Shown here piece by piece: positions 1 through 8,455 of a stretch of DNA of 64,000 nucleotides (position 1 is the stretch's first letter; the number at the start of each line of letters is the position of its first letter). Under the pieces are notes generated by a model. It was not told the origin of the DNA, did no database searches, and was given only the letters and a program-made list of their open reading frames with translations. The stretch comes from Candidatus Dependentiae bacterium (GTDB taxonomy: Bacteria > Babelota > Babeliae > Babelales > Vermiphilaceae). The DNA lies in the NCBI GenBank assembly GCA_026389015.1, contig JAPLIR010000024.1, positions 27,128 through 91,127 of the forward strand, written 5' to 3'. The translations under genes were made by a program, and so were the position numbers.

Positions 1-60
1 GTTCGGCAGCTCTTGCTACGCAGTATCCAAAAAGCCTTTGGGGCAAAGAATGTACCATAA
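1..60 (+). CDS. C-terminal end of an unidentified upstream gene (partial)
   Basis: Frame 1 is open from the window edge to a TAA at 58-60 and encodes 19 residues ending AFGAKNVP. It stops 25 bp before the TolB-like gene on the same strand, so it is probably the last gene upstream in a tol-type operon. The fragment is too short to assign a family. An untranslated leader is the alternative. Confidence 0.35.
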   Translation, partial: VRQLLLRSIQKAFGAKNVP

Positions 61-85
61 CTTTTAAACAATAAATGAGATACCT

Positions 86-1513
86 ATGAAAAAAACAACA
101 AAGAGTTTATTAGGAAAGTCTTCGACAAAGCTCAGACAGGACGGCGAGAGAGATTTTCTTAAGCCGTCCTCCCTGAAGGCAGCGCTTTTGCGCGTACTTG
201 AAGGGGCAAAAGTTTGGGTATTATTCGTTGGTATGGTTAGTGCTGTAGCGATGCCGATGAGCACTGCCCAAGAAACACAATCGCCAACGTTTGCAATAAG
301 TGTTGCGCCAAAGGAACATGCAAAGCTCTCTTTGTTCTTGGGAGTCGTTGGTGCTATGACTCCAGCATTGCGCGACATGGTGGCGATAATAAAAAAAGAT
401 CTTGAATTTAGTGGTCAGTTTGCTGTTGCTGTGCATGAAATCAAAGCATTGCACACAAAGAATGAGATTACTAAACTGTTTGAGCAGGGATATTCTCTGG
501 CCGTATTTTTAAATGATACACCGGCTCACGATGGTGTTGAATGGCGTGTGTACGACACAACGCAGGTTGTTATGCTCAAAGGGTCAAAGTATACCAAGCG
601 TGGCACCGTGCCTCGTGGGTGGGCGCATAATGTATCCGATGTCTTATGGTCTGTGTTGACAGGCGACGAAGGATTTTTCTCCACCAAGCTTGCCTATTGT
701 AAAGATATGCATCGTCCTAAAAAAAGGATGGTCAAATATATTTACGTTGCTGATTATGATGGCTCCCATGAGCAGGAGTTGGTTACGTTGCCAACGGTGA
801 GCGTTGCGCCGCGTTGGAATAATGACGTTAAGTCCCCACTGCTGTTTTATTCAGAATATACTAATGCAAACGTACGTCTTGTGGGCGTTAGTATGAATAA
901 AAAAAGAAAAATAGCTTCTAATTTTGATGGTATTAATATGTTGCCAGCATTTTCTAAAGACGGTAAGCATGTGGTCTATTGCGCATCGCATGGCGATGGT
1001 ACTTGTCAATTGTATTACCACGACAAGGGTGCCTTTAGAAAAATAACCAAAAATAATGGCAACAACGTGTCACCAACGTTTTCTGCAGATGGCAAAAAGA
1101 TATTCTTCTGTTCTGATTTCCAGACTGGCAAGCCACAGGTCTATTGTTACAATATAGAAACAGATAATCTTGACCGTTTAACGCATGGTGGCTATTGCGC
1201 TGCGCCAAGCTATTGCTCGCGTCATTGCAAGCTCGTGTATTCAAAAATTGTGGGTGGGACAATGCAGTTATTTTTATATGATACTAAGCATCAAGAGCAT
1301 ACCCAGTTGACCTTTGATAGTGGCAATAAAGAAGAATGCTCGTGGTCACCATGCGGCAACTTCTTATTGTTTTCTGTCGAGCAGGGAGAAAAAAGCCGCA
1401 TTGCTATGTTGAATATTGTGACGAACGTGAGGCGTTATATTACCTCTGAAAAACAGGTGTGTAGCTATCCTGCATGGTCACCGACGTACGAAGAATTTCC
1501 TATTGTTGCTTAA
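86..1513 (+). CDS. tolB: TolB-like periplasmic beta-propeller protein
   Basis: Candidate periplasmic component of the Tol-Pal envelope system. The 475 residues show a hydrophobic export segment at about 43-60, a small N-domain to about 200, and then repeated WD40-like PD40 blades with motifs such as LPAFSKDGKHVVYCA, SPTFSADGKKIFFCSD and CSWSPCGNFLLFSV. This is the TolB layout, and the length is close to the usual 430. The odd part is the first 40 residues: they precede the signal segment and are encoded by a palindromic repeat (120-180). The true start may therefore be an in-frame TTG near 187, or the signal peptide has an unusually long n-region. No pal or tolA is seen nearby, although a partial gene sits just upstream. 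Other PD40-propeller functions are possible. Confidence 0.8.
   Translation: MKKTTKSLLGKSSTKLRQDGERDFLKPSSLKAALLRVLEGAKVWVLFVGMVSAVAMPMSTAQETQSPTFAISVAPKEHAKLSLFLGVVGAMTPALRDMVAIIKKDLEFSGQFAVAVHEIKALHTKNEITKLFEQGYSLAVFLNDTPAHDGVEWRVYDTTQVVMLKGSKYTKRGTVPRGWAHNVSDVLWSVLTGDEGFFSTKLAYCKDMHRPKKRMVKYIYVADYDGSHEQELVTLPTVSVAPRWNNDVKSPLLFYSEYTNANVRLVGVSMNKKRKIASNFDGINMLPAFSKDGKHVVYCASHGDGTCQLYYHDKGAFRKITKNNGNNVSPTFSADGKKIFFCSDFQTGKPQVYCYNIETDNLDRLTHGGYCAAPSYCSRHCKLVYSKIVGGTMQLFLYDTKHQEHTQLTFDSGNKEECSWSPCGNFLLFSVEQGEKSRIAMLNIVTNVRRYITSEKQVCSYPAWSPTYEEFPIVA
120..180. repeat. Palindromic repeat inside the 5' end of tolB (copy A)
   Basis: The left arm CTTCGACAAAGCTCAG (120-135) matches the left arm of the intergenic palindrome at 21659-21730. 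An inner stem pairs GGACGGC (139-145) with GCCGTCC (163-169), and CCCTGAAGG (171-179) resembles the other right arm. The copy is degenerate and lies in the open tolB reading frame. Confidence 0.65.
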
Positions 1514-1621
1514 TAGCGTGTGCGTTTTTTACTATCGACAGGATAAGCCACTTTTATTATACTTAAAGGTAATAGTTGATAGCACTAATGATTTATTTCA
1601 AATGAACAGGTAGTATATTTT

Positions 1622-3454
1622 ATGAAAATGAATAAAAATAAAAACACCCCGATGTTTCAGGGTGGTCCAAGAAACATTCTTATCCTAGCACTTCTTCTTT
1701 TGGGAGGCATGCTTCTTTTACACGAATTTACCGATTATGCACGTCAGATAAAAACTATTTCTTATGATACTTTTATTAAAGAAGTTGAACAGGATAAAGT
1801 TAAGGCAGTTCGCTTGACTGGGCTTGATGCAACCGGTGTCTTTAAGGACAACTCTCATTTTGAAGTAGTGGTTGGCAACAATCCAAAAAACTGGGATGTA
1901 TTAAAAGAACATAATGTTGAAGTCTGGGTAACCAGTCCTGCTGGTCAGATGAGCATGTGGTATATTTTGCCTCTGCTTCTTTTATTAATGACCCTATGGG
2001 CTATTTGGTATTATATTCGTCAATCACGTGGTGGTTCTAATGGCGGTGGTGGCGGTGGCAACATCTTTAATATGGGTAAAAGCAAAGCTAAAATGTTTAT
2101 GCCTTCGACTATTAAAGAAACCTTTAATTCGGTAGCCGGCAACCAAGAAGCAAAAGAAGAATTGCATGATGTGGTTGATTTCTTACGCAACCCAGAAAAA
2201 TATAAACGACTTGGTGCTAAAATTACTCGCGGTGTCCTTTTGGTTGGTGAACCAGGTAACGGTAAAACCTTACTGGCAAAAGCTGTTGCGGGTGAGGCGA
2301 ACTGCCCATTCTTTAGCATCAGCGGTTCTGATTTCATTGAAGTATTTGTGGGTGTTGGTGCTGCTCGTGTTCGCGATTTATTTGCTCAAGCGCGTAAGCA
2401 TTCACCAAGCATTGTGTTTATTGATGAAATTGATGCAGTCGGTCGTCACCGTGGCACTGGTATGGGTGGCGGACATGATGAACGCGAGCAAACCCTTAAC
2501 CAGTTATTGACAGAAATGGATGGTTTTCAAACGGTTGGTGGTGCGGTTATTGTTATGGCAGCAACCAATAGAGCTGATGTATTAGACAAAGCATTGCTTC
2601 GTCCAGGTCGTTTTGATAGACGGGTAGAAGTTCCGTATCCTGATTTGATGAGTCGTGAACAAATTTTAAGATTACACGCACAAGCAGTTAAGATTGATCC
2701 TTCAGTGGATTTGTCCAAGATTGCTCGTGGTACTCCAGGATTTACTGGTGCCGATTTAGCTAACCTTATTAATGAAGCGGCTATTAATGCATCGAAATTT
2801 AATCAAGACCTTATTACTATTAAAGATTTTGAAGAAGCGCGTGACAAGATGTTGCTTGGCAAGGAACGCAAAAGTGTGGTGTTGTCTGAAGACGATCGTC
2901 GCGAGACGGCATTCCACGAAGCTGGCCACGCATTGGTGCGTTTGTTATCGCCTAATTCTACTGATCCGTTACATAAGGTAACAATTATACCTCGCGGTGG
3001 CGCTCTTGGCGTAACTCATTATTTACCAGAAAGAGAAAAATATATTACGACTAAAGAAGAACTCTTGGCATCTATCGATGCAGCATTAGGTGGTTCGGCG
3101 GCAGAAGAGCTTGTCTTTGGCAAACGAACGACCGGTGCTTATTCAGATTTCAAAGCGGCGACTGATATTGCCCGTAAGATGGTATGCTTCTATGGCATGT
3201 CTGATTTGGGTCCGGTTGTATATGGTCAACAAAATAGTGATTATCCGTATTCGCAAGCGACTGCGGAGAAAATAGATGTGGAAGTTCAAAAAATATTGAG
3301 CGCTTCCCATGCAAAAGCCCTTGAAATGTTGAGATTGAATCGTGATAAATTAGACTTGTTGGCCACCACATTGGTTGAAAAAGAAACGCTTTTTGCGGGT
3401 GAAATTTATGAATTGCTCGGTATCGCACCGCGCACTGAGCATACATTCTCCTAA
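1622..3454 (+). CDS. ftsH: ATP-dependent zinc metalloprotease FtsH
   Basis: Membrane-anchored AAA+ protease that extracts and degrades misfolded or regulatory membrane proteins. The 610 residues show a TM helix at about 17-35, a short periplasmic domain, a second TM at about 112-132, and a Gly-rich linker. The AAA module follows, with Walker A GEPGNGKT near 209, Walker B VFIDEID and an SRH region ending RPGRFDRR. The peptidase zinc site HEAGH is near 433. The P-loop differs from the usual GPPGTGKT (P to E, T to N), but the essential GKT is kept. Length is normal. The next gene starts 17 bp downstream, so co-transcription with the phosphatase is likely. Confidence 0.97.
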   Translation: MKMNKNKNTPMFQGGPRNILILALLLLGGMLLLHEFTDYARQIKTISYDTFIKEVEQDKVKAVRLTGLDATGVFKDNSHFEVVVGNNPKNWDVLKEHNVEVWVTSPAGQMSMWYILPLLLLLMTLWAIWYYIRQSRGGSNGGGGGGNIFNMGKSKAKMFMPSTIKETFNSVAGNQEAKEELHDVVDFLRNPEKYKRLGAKITRGVLLVGEPGNGKTLLAKAVAGEANCPFFSISGSDFIEVFVGVGAARVRDLFAQARKHSPSIVFIDEIDAVGRHRGTGMGGGHDEREQTLNQLLTEMDGFQTVGGAVIVMAATNRADVLDKALLRPGRFDRRVEVPYPDLMSREQILRLHAQAVKIDPSVDLSKIARGTPGFTGADLANLINEAAINASKFNQDLITIKDFEEARDKMLLGKERKSVVLSEDDRRETAFHEAGHALVRLLSPNSTDPLHKVTIIPRGGALGVTHYLPEREKYITTKEELLASIDAALGGSAAEELVFGKRTTGAYSDFKAATDIARKMVCFYGMSDLGPVVYGQQNSDYPYSQATAEKIDVEVQKILSASHAKALEMLRLNRDKLDLLATTLVEKETLFAGEIYELLGIAPRTEHTFS

Positions 3455-3471
3455 TAAAAGGACGTTTTTAT

Positions 3472-4266
3472 ATGATTCATCAAGAACGTGATTTAGCATT
3501 AGAAGTAGCCCCGATCCTTAAAAAGGCCGGGGCTCTTGTCCTTTCATACTTCCACAAAAATCTGACTCGAACCGAGAAATTCGACCACGGTGCGAGCTCC
3601 GGGTTTGTCACTGAGGCAGATCTGGCCAGCGAGCAGTATCTTATTGAGCAGTTACGGGGTGTGATTCCTGAGGCGCATGTTTTTGCGGAAGAGTCGGGAA
3701 ATGTTGGCGAAAAATCAGACTATTGTTGGGTTATCGATCCTTTGGACGGTACCACCAATTTTGCCCATGGCCTCCCCTATTTTTGCATATCAGTTGGGTT
3801 AACCTGTAAGGATAAGCCGGTCTTTGGTATGATTTATCAACCACTGACAGACGAACTTTTTTATGCAACGGTGGGAAAAGGGGCCTTTGTTAATGGCGTA
3901 CGGTTGGCAACGTCTCAGGAAGCTTTGAATAAAAGTGTGATTGCCATTGGTTTGCCCTATGCAAAAAACACCGCTTACGCCCATTTGCTTGAAAAAGCTC
4001 CTTTTATTGCCCGCCAAGTTTATGCGATACGACATTTTGGGGCTGTGGCCTTAGACATAGCGTATGTGGCATCCGGGCGCCTAGAAGGGGTCGTTTTTGA
4101 GGATTTGGGATGGTGGGATGTCGCTGCAGGCATCGTTCTAGTGCATGAAGCGGGTGGATTCTCGAGTGATTTTGAGGGGATAGAGGTCGGGCCTGCCTAT
4201 AGGTCGTTTTTGGCCGCTGGGAACCCAGAAGTATACAAAAAGTTGTTTTTATTACTAAAACCTTAG
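3472..4266 (+). CDS. suhB: Inositol monophosphatase family phosphatase (SuhB-like)
   Basis: Mg2+-dependent sugar-phosphate phosphatase of the IMPase/FIG superfamily. The 264 residues carry the metal-binding EE pair (about 73-74), the DPLDGTTNF signature (89-97), and the C-terminal WWDVAAG motif (about 214-220) that supplies the third metal ligand. The RBS AAAGGA lies 7-8 bp before the ATG. It follows ftsH closely. The substrate cannot be read from sequence: inositol-1-phosphate, histidinol phosphate and PAP are all used in this superfamily. Confidence 0.92.
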   Translation: MIHQERDLALEVAPILKKAGALVLSYFHKNLTRTEKFDHGASSGFVTEADLASEQYLIEQLRGVIPEAHVFAEESGNVGEKSDYCWVIDPLDGTTNFAHGLPYFCISVGLTCKDKPVFGMIYQPLTDELFYATVGKGAFVNGVRLATSQEALNKSVIAIGLPYAKNTAYAHLLEKAPFIARQVYAIRHFGAVALDIAYVASGRLEGVVFEDLGWWDVAAGIVLVHEAGGFSSDFEGIEVGPAYRSFLAAGNPEVYKKLFLLLKP

Positions 4267-4348
4267 GTTTAATTTGAAAAAATCAGCTTTTCTAGTATAC
4301 TTTTAGTAAACAAATTGTTGCTATTGGTGATTGAAAGGTTTTAGATAC

Positions 4349-4552
4349 ATGGCACGCATCTGCACAGTATGTGGCAAACGTCCACAGGTAGCTAATTCAG
4401 TAAGTAACGCAAATAACAGGGTTAAACATTGGGTTTATCCTAACGTACATTCCATGCGCTATACCACGGTGGGTTGCCCATCAGGTACCGTAGCACGCGG
4501 AAACGTATGTACTAAATGCGTAAAAGCTGGAAAAGTTCAAAAAGTTGTATAG
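4349..4552 (+). CDS. rpmB: 50S ribosomal protein L28
   Basis: Large-subunit ribosomal protein of 67 residues starting MARICTVCGKRP. It has two CxxC pairs (CTVC near the N-terminus, CTKC near the C-terminus), so it is the zinc-binding form of L28. The start chosen is the ATG at 4349 with GAAAGG about 10 bp upstream. An in-frame TTG at 4331 would add six residues ahead of the conserved MAR start and overlap that RBS. It lies 27 bp before rpsT and probably shares a transcript with it. Confidence 0.95.
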   Translation: MARICTVCGKRPQVANSVSNANNRVKHWVYPNVHSMRYTTVGCPSGTVARGNVCTKCVKAGKVQKVV

Positions 4553-4579
4553 TTGATAGATTAATACAAGAGGTTTACT

Positions 4580-4861
4580 ATGCCTAATATTAAGTCGGCA
4601 AAAAAACGCGCTTTACAAGGTGAAGCACGTAGAAAGAAAAATTTGGCTCGTAAGTCTGCAGTGAAAACTGCGATTAAAAAAGTATTGACTGCTTTGAGCG
4701 CAAATGAAGAAATGTCAGTAACCAAAGAATTATTGCGTGCGGCAGAAGCTACTATAGCTCGCGCTAAATGCAAGGGTATACTGCACTGCAATACTGCAGC
4801 TCGTAACGTCAGCCGTTTGGCAAAGAACGTTGCAGCTAAAGAAAAAGCACAACAGGCCTAA
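4580..4861 (+). CDS. rpsT: 30S ribosomal protein S20
   Basis: Small-subunit protein that binds 16S rRNA early in assembly. The 93 residues are very basic, begin MPNIKSAKKRA, and show the alanine/lysine-rich helical pattern and the conserved LHCNTAARNVSRL region of S20. The RBS AGAGG is 7 bp before the ATG. A strong rho-independent terminator (4916-4952) follows, closing the rpmB-rpsT unit. Confidence 0.96.
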   Translation: MPNIKSAKKRALQGEARRKKNLARKSAVKTAIKKVLTALSANEEMSVTKELLRAAEATIARAKCKGILHCNTAARNVSRLAKNVAAKEKAQQA

Positions 4862-4915
4862 TCGGCTATTCTTATATGTATCCTGAAAAGGTGCATATCG
4901 GGTTAATTCAAAAAT

Positions 4916-4952
4916 AAAAAAGCGATCGGAATAAAATCCGGTCGCTTTTTTT
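4916..4952 (+). terminator. Rho-independent terminator after rpsT
   Basis: AAAAAGCGATCGGA pairs with TCCGGTCGCTTTTT across a 6-nt loop (one T.G wobble) and runs into seven T residues. The A-rich 5' side means it could also serve the minus-strand ankyrin gene that ends at 4976. Confidence 0.93.
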
Positions 4953-4975
4953 GGTTTAAACGTTCTTTTTTAATG

Positions 4976-5536
4976 TTAATTGTTGTGACGTAGTAACTTT
5001 ACGCAGTCTGGGTGGTCCCACAGAGTTGCTATTCTGTGCGCCGTTTCGCCATTACTGTTTTGTGCGTTGCGATCTGCACCATGGTCCAGGAGTAATTGTA
5101 TAGAGAGTGGATTGCCAGATCGTGCAGCCCAGATCAGTGCTGTATCTCTACCATTTTTTTGAATAGTAGTGTCCGATTTTTTTTCAAGAAGGAATGCGAT
5201 ACTTTTGTTTTTGTTAGCATGAATAGCAAACATAAGTGACGTTTTTCCATATCTGTTGTACGCATTAATGTCGGCTTGTTTTTCTAGGAGTATCCCAAGA
5301 CATTCTGTGTCGCCACTAAATGCTGCATGCATGAGTGGCGTGCTATGGTAATCGTCGCGAGTATTAACATCGGCCTTGCGATTAATGAGATTGGAGGCTG
5401 CGGTGGTATCGCGCACGTTAACTGCTCGTATGAGTTCTTTATTAAGGGTTATTTGTTGGTGGTTGAGCATTGCAAAAAATGCGCTGGGCATAAAGCAGTG
5501 TGCCATGAAAATTGCTTTGGGGATGCTCTTGATCAT
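4976..5536 (-). CDS. Secreted ankyrin-repeat protein
   Basis: 186 residues with a short hydrophobic N-terminus (about 1-22) that may be a signal peptide, then about four ankyrin repeats. The consensus is visible in STPLMHAAFSGDTECLGILL, TSLMFAIHANKNKSIAFLLE and TALIWAARSGNPLSIQLLLD. Ankyrin repeats bind proteins; in intracellular bacteria such proteins are often effectors, but no partner is indicated here. It ends close to a terminator shared with rpsT. One of five ankyrin proteins in the window. Confidence 0.85.
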   Translation of the reverse strand: MIKSIPKAIFMAHCFMPSAFFAMLNHQQITLNKELIRAVNVRDTTAASNLINRKADVNTRDDYHSTPLMHAAFSGDTECLGILLEKQADINAYNRYGKTSLMFAIHANKNKSIAFLLEKKSDTTIQKNGRDTALIWAARSGNPLSIQLLLDHGADRNAQNSNGETAHRIATLWDHPDCVKLLRHNN

Positions 5537-5566
5537 ATGTTGTTACTGCCCTTGGTTGGTCTGTCT

Positions 5567-6082
5567 TTAGTAGTGGTGAATTAAGTCTGCATCATAATCA
5601 GCCATATGGAATAATGGATTTTCTATTGGGCCTAATCCTGAATCTCTGCTCATGACATCAAGCAGAATCTGATGTTTTTTTGCTTGAACTTTGTTTGATT
5701 GCCCGTAAAGATAGCAATAGGTCATCCAGCTTGCAAGCCAGGCGGTTATTTTTGTGGTGAGTTCGTGACGGTTACCCGCTAGGTCTTTTGAATTAACAAG
5801 AGTGTTTCTGATCATAGGTTCAACGATAAAAGATAGTGCTATGCCTTTATTGCTCGTTATATCAGTTAAACCTTGGCCTAGTGTAGCGGTTAAGGTTCCT
5901 ATAACCGCACCATGGAGCACGCCGAGGACAAAGCCCTTAAGGTTATTAGTGGGCTTTATTTCTTGAGTACTTTGCGTTGTTGGTTCAGTATTAATGATAT
6001 CGGATGCTTGTATGGCACATGGAGCTGGTACTAATAAAGCGATGCTGAATGTGATAATGAGCAATTTTTTGTGATTATCCAT
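5567..6082 (-). CDS. Secreted/membrane protein of unknown function, paralogue of the next gene
   Basis: 171 residues, family not recognised. A signal peptide is clear at about 6-27 (ends CAIQASD). A Gly/Ala-rich hydrophobic stretch (FVLGVLHGAVIGTLTATLG, about 51-69) resembles a glycine-zipper membrane segment. A later motif, FIVEPMIRNTLV followed by ITAWLASWMTYCYLYG, reappears in altered form in the protein at 6127-6588, so the two are tandem duplicates. It is transcribed toward the ankyrin gene, 30 bp away. Confidence 0.7.
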   Translation of the reverse strand: MDNHKKLLIITFSIALLVPAPCAIQASDIINTEPTTQSTQEIKPTNNLKGFVLGVLHGAVIGTLTATLGQGLTDITSNKGIALSFIVEPMIRNTLVNSKDLAGNRHELTTKITAWLASWMTYCYLYGQSNKVQAKKHQILLDVMSRDSGLGPIENPLFHMADYDADLIHHY

Positions 6083-6126
6083 AAAAAGTAATAGGCCTTA
6101 TGGTTGTTGTGATAATTATTGATAAA

Positions 6127-6588
6127 TTATACAAAGATATAGGGGGTGCCGTTAGGTGTTACAAATTGATATGTCTTTGTTACTTTAAGAGTTGCCCGAG
6201 ATTGGTTTCTAAATATTGCGCATTTTTCTGGATAAAGGGCTGCATAGGTGAGCAAATAGCTAATCCAACTTGCACAGCGAGCATAGTATTGAACTTGCTT
6301 GGTATCTAAGTCGTTATCTTCAGCGATGTCTTGAGCAAGTTGACTTCTCATGCTTGGTTCAAGAAAATAAGAGATAATATTACCTGCAAAAGGTATCTCT
6401 AGCAGAAAGGTGGCAGCTGATAGCGTTCCCGATATTGTTCCTATGGCAGCACCATAGAGCATGTTTTTATAGCGGACTGCAGATTTTTTTTGTTGCAAGG
6501 GTGCTGAGCTTGTATTTTCATTGTCAGTGTGAATAGCCATTGAGCACGAAATCATGAGGGATAGGAGTATTAATGATCTAAAATTCAT
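6127..6588 (-). CDS. Secreted/membrane protein of unknown function, paralogue of the previous gene
   Basis: 153 residues, family not recognised. A signal peptide spans about 1-19 (MNFRSLILLSLMISCSMA). A Gly-rich hydrophobic segment follows at about 44-62 (MLYGAAIGTISGTLSAATF). Then come FLEPSMRSQLAQDIAED and ARCASWISYLLTYAALYP, which line up with VEPMIRN and LASWMTYCYLYG in the neighbour. AGAGA lies upstream of the ATG. The stop is 45 bp before the next start, and a two- or three-gene operon with the ankyrin protein is likely. Confidence 0.7.
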   Translation of the reverse strand: MNFRSLILLSLMISCSMAIHTDNENTSSAPLQQKKSAVRYKNMLYGAAIGTISGTLSAATFLLEIPFAGNIISYFLEPSMRSQLAQDIAEDNDLDTKQVQYYARCASWISYLLTYAALYPEKCAIFRNQSRATLKVTKTYQFVTPNGTPYIFV

Positions 6589-6691
6589 AAAAAATCTCTG
6601 ATATATGGGGGTGATATTATACTATATATAAAGAGTATATCAGACGATGAGATTAAAAAAAGGGCTTATGTATAAGGGTTTTCTGATAAAA

Positions 6692-8449
6692 TTAGCTTAT
6701 AAGAGGCTCGGGTTCTTCGGCCTCTATTTTTCTAAAATCCATGAGTTTTTTATAATCAACCACAAAGTTTTTGGCAATTTCGGTGGCAGCGCGAGACGAT
6801 CCAACGTTCTCTGCCATTACTACAATAGTAAGTGGGGGGTTGTTTTTATACTTTAAGTAAGCGACAAACCAGCCATGTTCCAAGTATTGGATGCCCAACT
6901 CCCGCTTGCTATAGGTGCTGATCTGTGCCGTACTGGTTTTTGCATAAATTTCAATATCTTTTACCCGACTGATTCGTATGCCGGTACCCTTGGTGACTAC
7001 CGATTGCATAGATTGACGTAGAAAATCTAGGGTTGATTTTTTTATGGTGAGTGGTCGTTGTTGAATCGGCTCTTCCTGCAGAATGCGTGGTTTGACCAAA
7101 TATTGGGTGAAAATACTGGAAATCATGCAGGCAACTTGAATAGGGGTCACTAATAAGAAACTTTGGCCAATTGCTGCCGAGAGTGTTTCGCCCGGCCACC
7201 AGCGTTCACCTTTGACGCGTTTTTTCCATGCCGAGGTTGGAATCAAACCATCGGTTTCAGGAAAACAAATATTAGTTTTCTCTCCCAAGCCAAAAATATG
7301 GGCGTATTCGGCTAGGGTATCGATGTCGATATGTCGTGCAATATCAAAGAAAAGAATGTTACATGATTGTGCGAGTGCTTGTTGTGGCGTAAGAGTACCG
7401 TGTCCATCACGACGCGAACAATAATAGCGTCGTTCGCAAAAGGTACTGTAGCCATGACAGGTGATGCTGGAGTCGGGTTTAAGATAGCCATTTTCAATTG
7501 CTGCGCAGGAAGTGACGAGTTTAAAGATCGATCCTGGCGGGTAGGATGAAGTGAATGCGCGATTTAAAAAAGGGTGTTTGTCTTGTAAGATGCTCCATTG
7601 CTCAGCATTGATGGGATTTAAAAATATGTTAGGATCAAAATTGGGACGCGAGACTAGTGCTACAATGGCACCATCGTTGGGATCCATGACAATAAAAGTA
7701 CCTGCTTGTTGTTCGGGGAAGATTTGTTCGCAAATGTTTTGCATGTCGATATCAATGGTTGTTTCAATGTTTCGGCCACTCAGGGCTTCTTTAAGTTCAA
7801 CTTCTGCTAGATTTCTACCAACAGAATTTATTTTTTTAATGGTTGTGCCATGTTCGCCCTTGAGCGTTTCTTCAAACATTTTTTCAAGGCCCATTTTTCC
7901 TTGTGGTTCAAGATTCATGGAACCAAGATAGCCTAGGATATGACAAGCAAAGGTTTTATGGGGGTAGAAACGTTTAAAGTGGGTTGCAATAGTAATGTTT
8001 TGATCGGCGGAAAATTGTTCTTGAAGTTGGCTTAATTGTTCAAAGGTTAAATCGGACGTGAGTAAGAGCTTGTGTTGCTTTTTTTCTGCCATCATAATTG
8101 TTTGTAAAATATTGATATCAGTTGTGAGTGGCTTGTCGATGATAGTAGCTATTTTTTCAAGTACCGTGCGCTGTAAGTCACTGAGAGTGGTATTACCAGT
8201 GCCGCGCCAATAAACGTTGGTCAGCGGTCGATTGGTAGCGAGTAATACGCCAGAACAATCGAGGATGTTGCCGCGTGGTGATTGTATTTTTTCAATACGG
8301 GTACAATTCTTTTCACTTTGTTCGAGTAATGCATCGCTCTGCTTAATTTGTAAATAATAAAGACGGATGCCAATGAGCATAAAACCAAGCATAATGCAAA
8401 AAGGCAAAAGGATAATTTTAGCATTGAGCGTATGAGATTGTTGTTGCAT
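6692..8449 (-). CDS. mrdA: Penicillin-binding protein 2 (peptidoglycan transpeptidase)
   Basis: Class B PBP that crosslinks peptidoglycan during elongation. The 585 residues have an N-terminal TM helix (about 11-32), a dimerisation domain, and a transpeptidase domain with SxxK (SIFK in YPPGSIFKLV, about 307) and SxN (SCN, about 360). The third motif reads KTS (AKTSTAQ, about 502) instead of KTG/KSG, which is unusual. The start lies 6 bp after the stop of the upstream xer gene with no clear RBS, so translational coupling is likely. Length fits the family. FtsI-type PBPs are a less likely alternative because the neighbours are not dcw genes. Confidence 0.92.
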   Translation of the reverse strand: MQQQSHTLNAKIILLPFCIMLGFMLIGIRLYYLQIKQSDALLEQSEKNCTRIEKIQSPRGNILDCSGVLLATNRPLTNVYWRGTGNTTLSDLQRTVLEKIATIIDKPLTTDINILQTIMMAEKKQHKLLLTSDLTFEQLSQLQEQFSADQNITIATHFKRFYPHKTFACHILGYLGSMNLEPQGKMGLEKMFEETLKGEHGTTIKKINSVGRNLAEVELKEALSGRNIETTIDIDMQNICEQIFPEQQAGTFIVMDPNDGAIVALVSRPNFDPNIFLNPINAEQWSILQDKHPFLNRAFTSSYPPGSIFKLVTSCAAIENGYLKPDSSITCHGYSTFCERRYYCSRRDGHGTLTPQQALAQSCNILFFDIARHIDIDTLAEYAHIFGLGEKTNICFPETDGLIPTSAWKKRVKGERWWPGETLSAAIGQSFLLVTPIQVACMISSIFTQYLVKPRILQEEPIQQRPLTIKKSTLDFLRQSMQSVVTKGTGIRISRVKDIEIYAKTSTAQISTYSKRELGIQYLEHGWFVAYLKYKNNPPLTIVVMAENVGSSRAATEIAKNFVVDYKKLMDFRKIEAEEPEPLIS

Positions 8450-8455
8450 GGAGGA

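Noticed and set aside
7551..7931. 126-residue plus-strand ORF inside PBP2
   Set aside because: Fully antisense to a strongly conserved gene, no RBS and no family.
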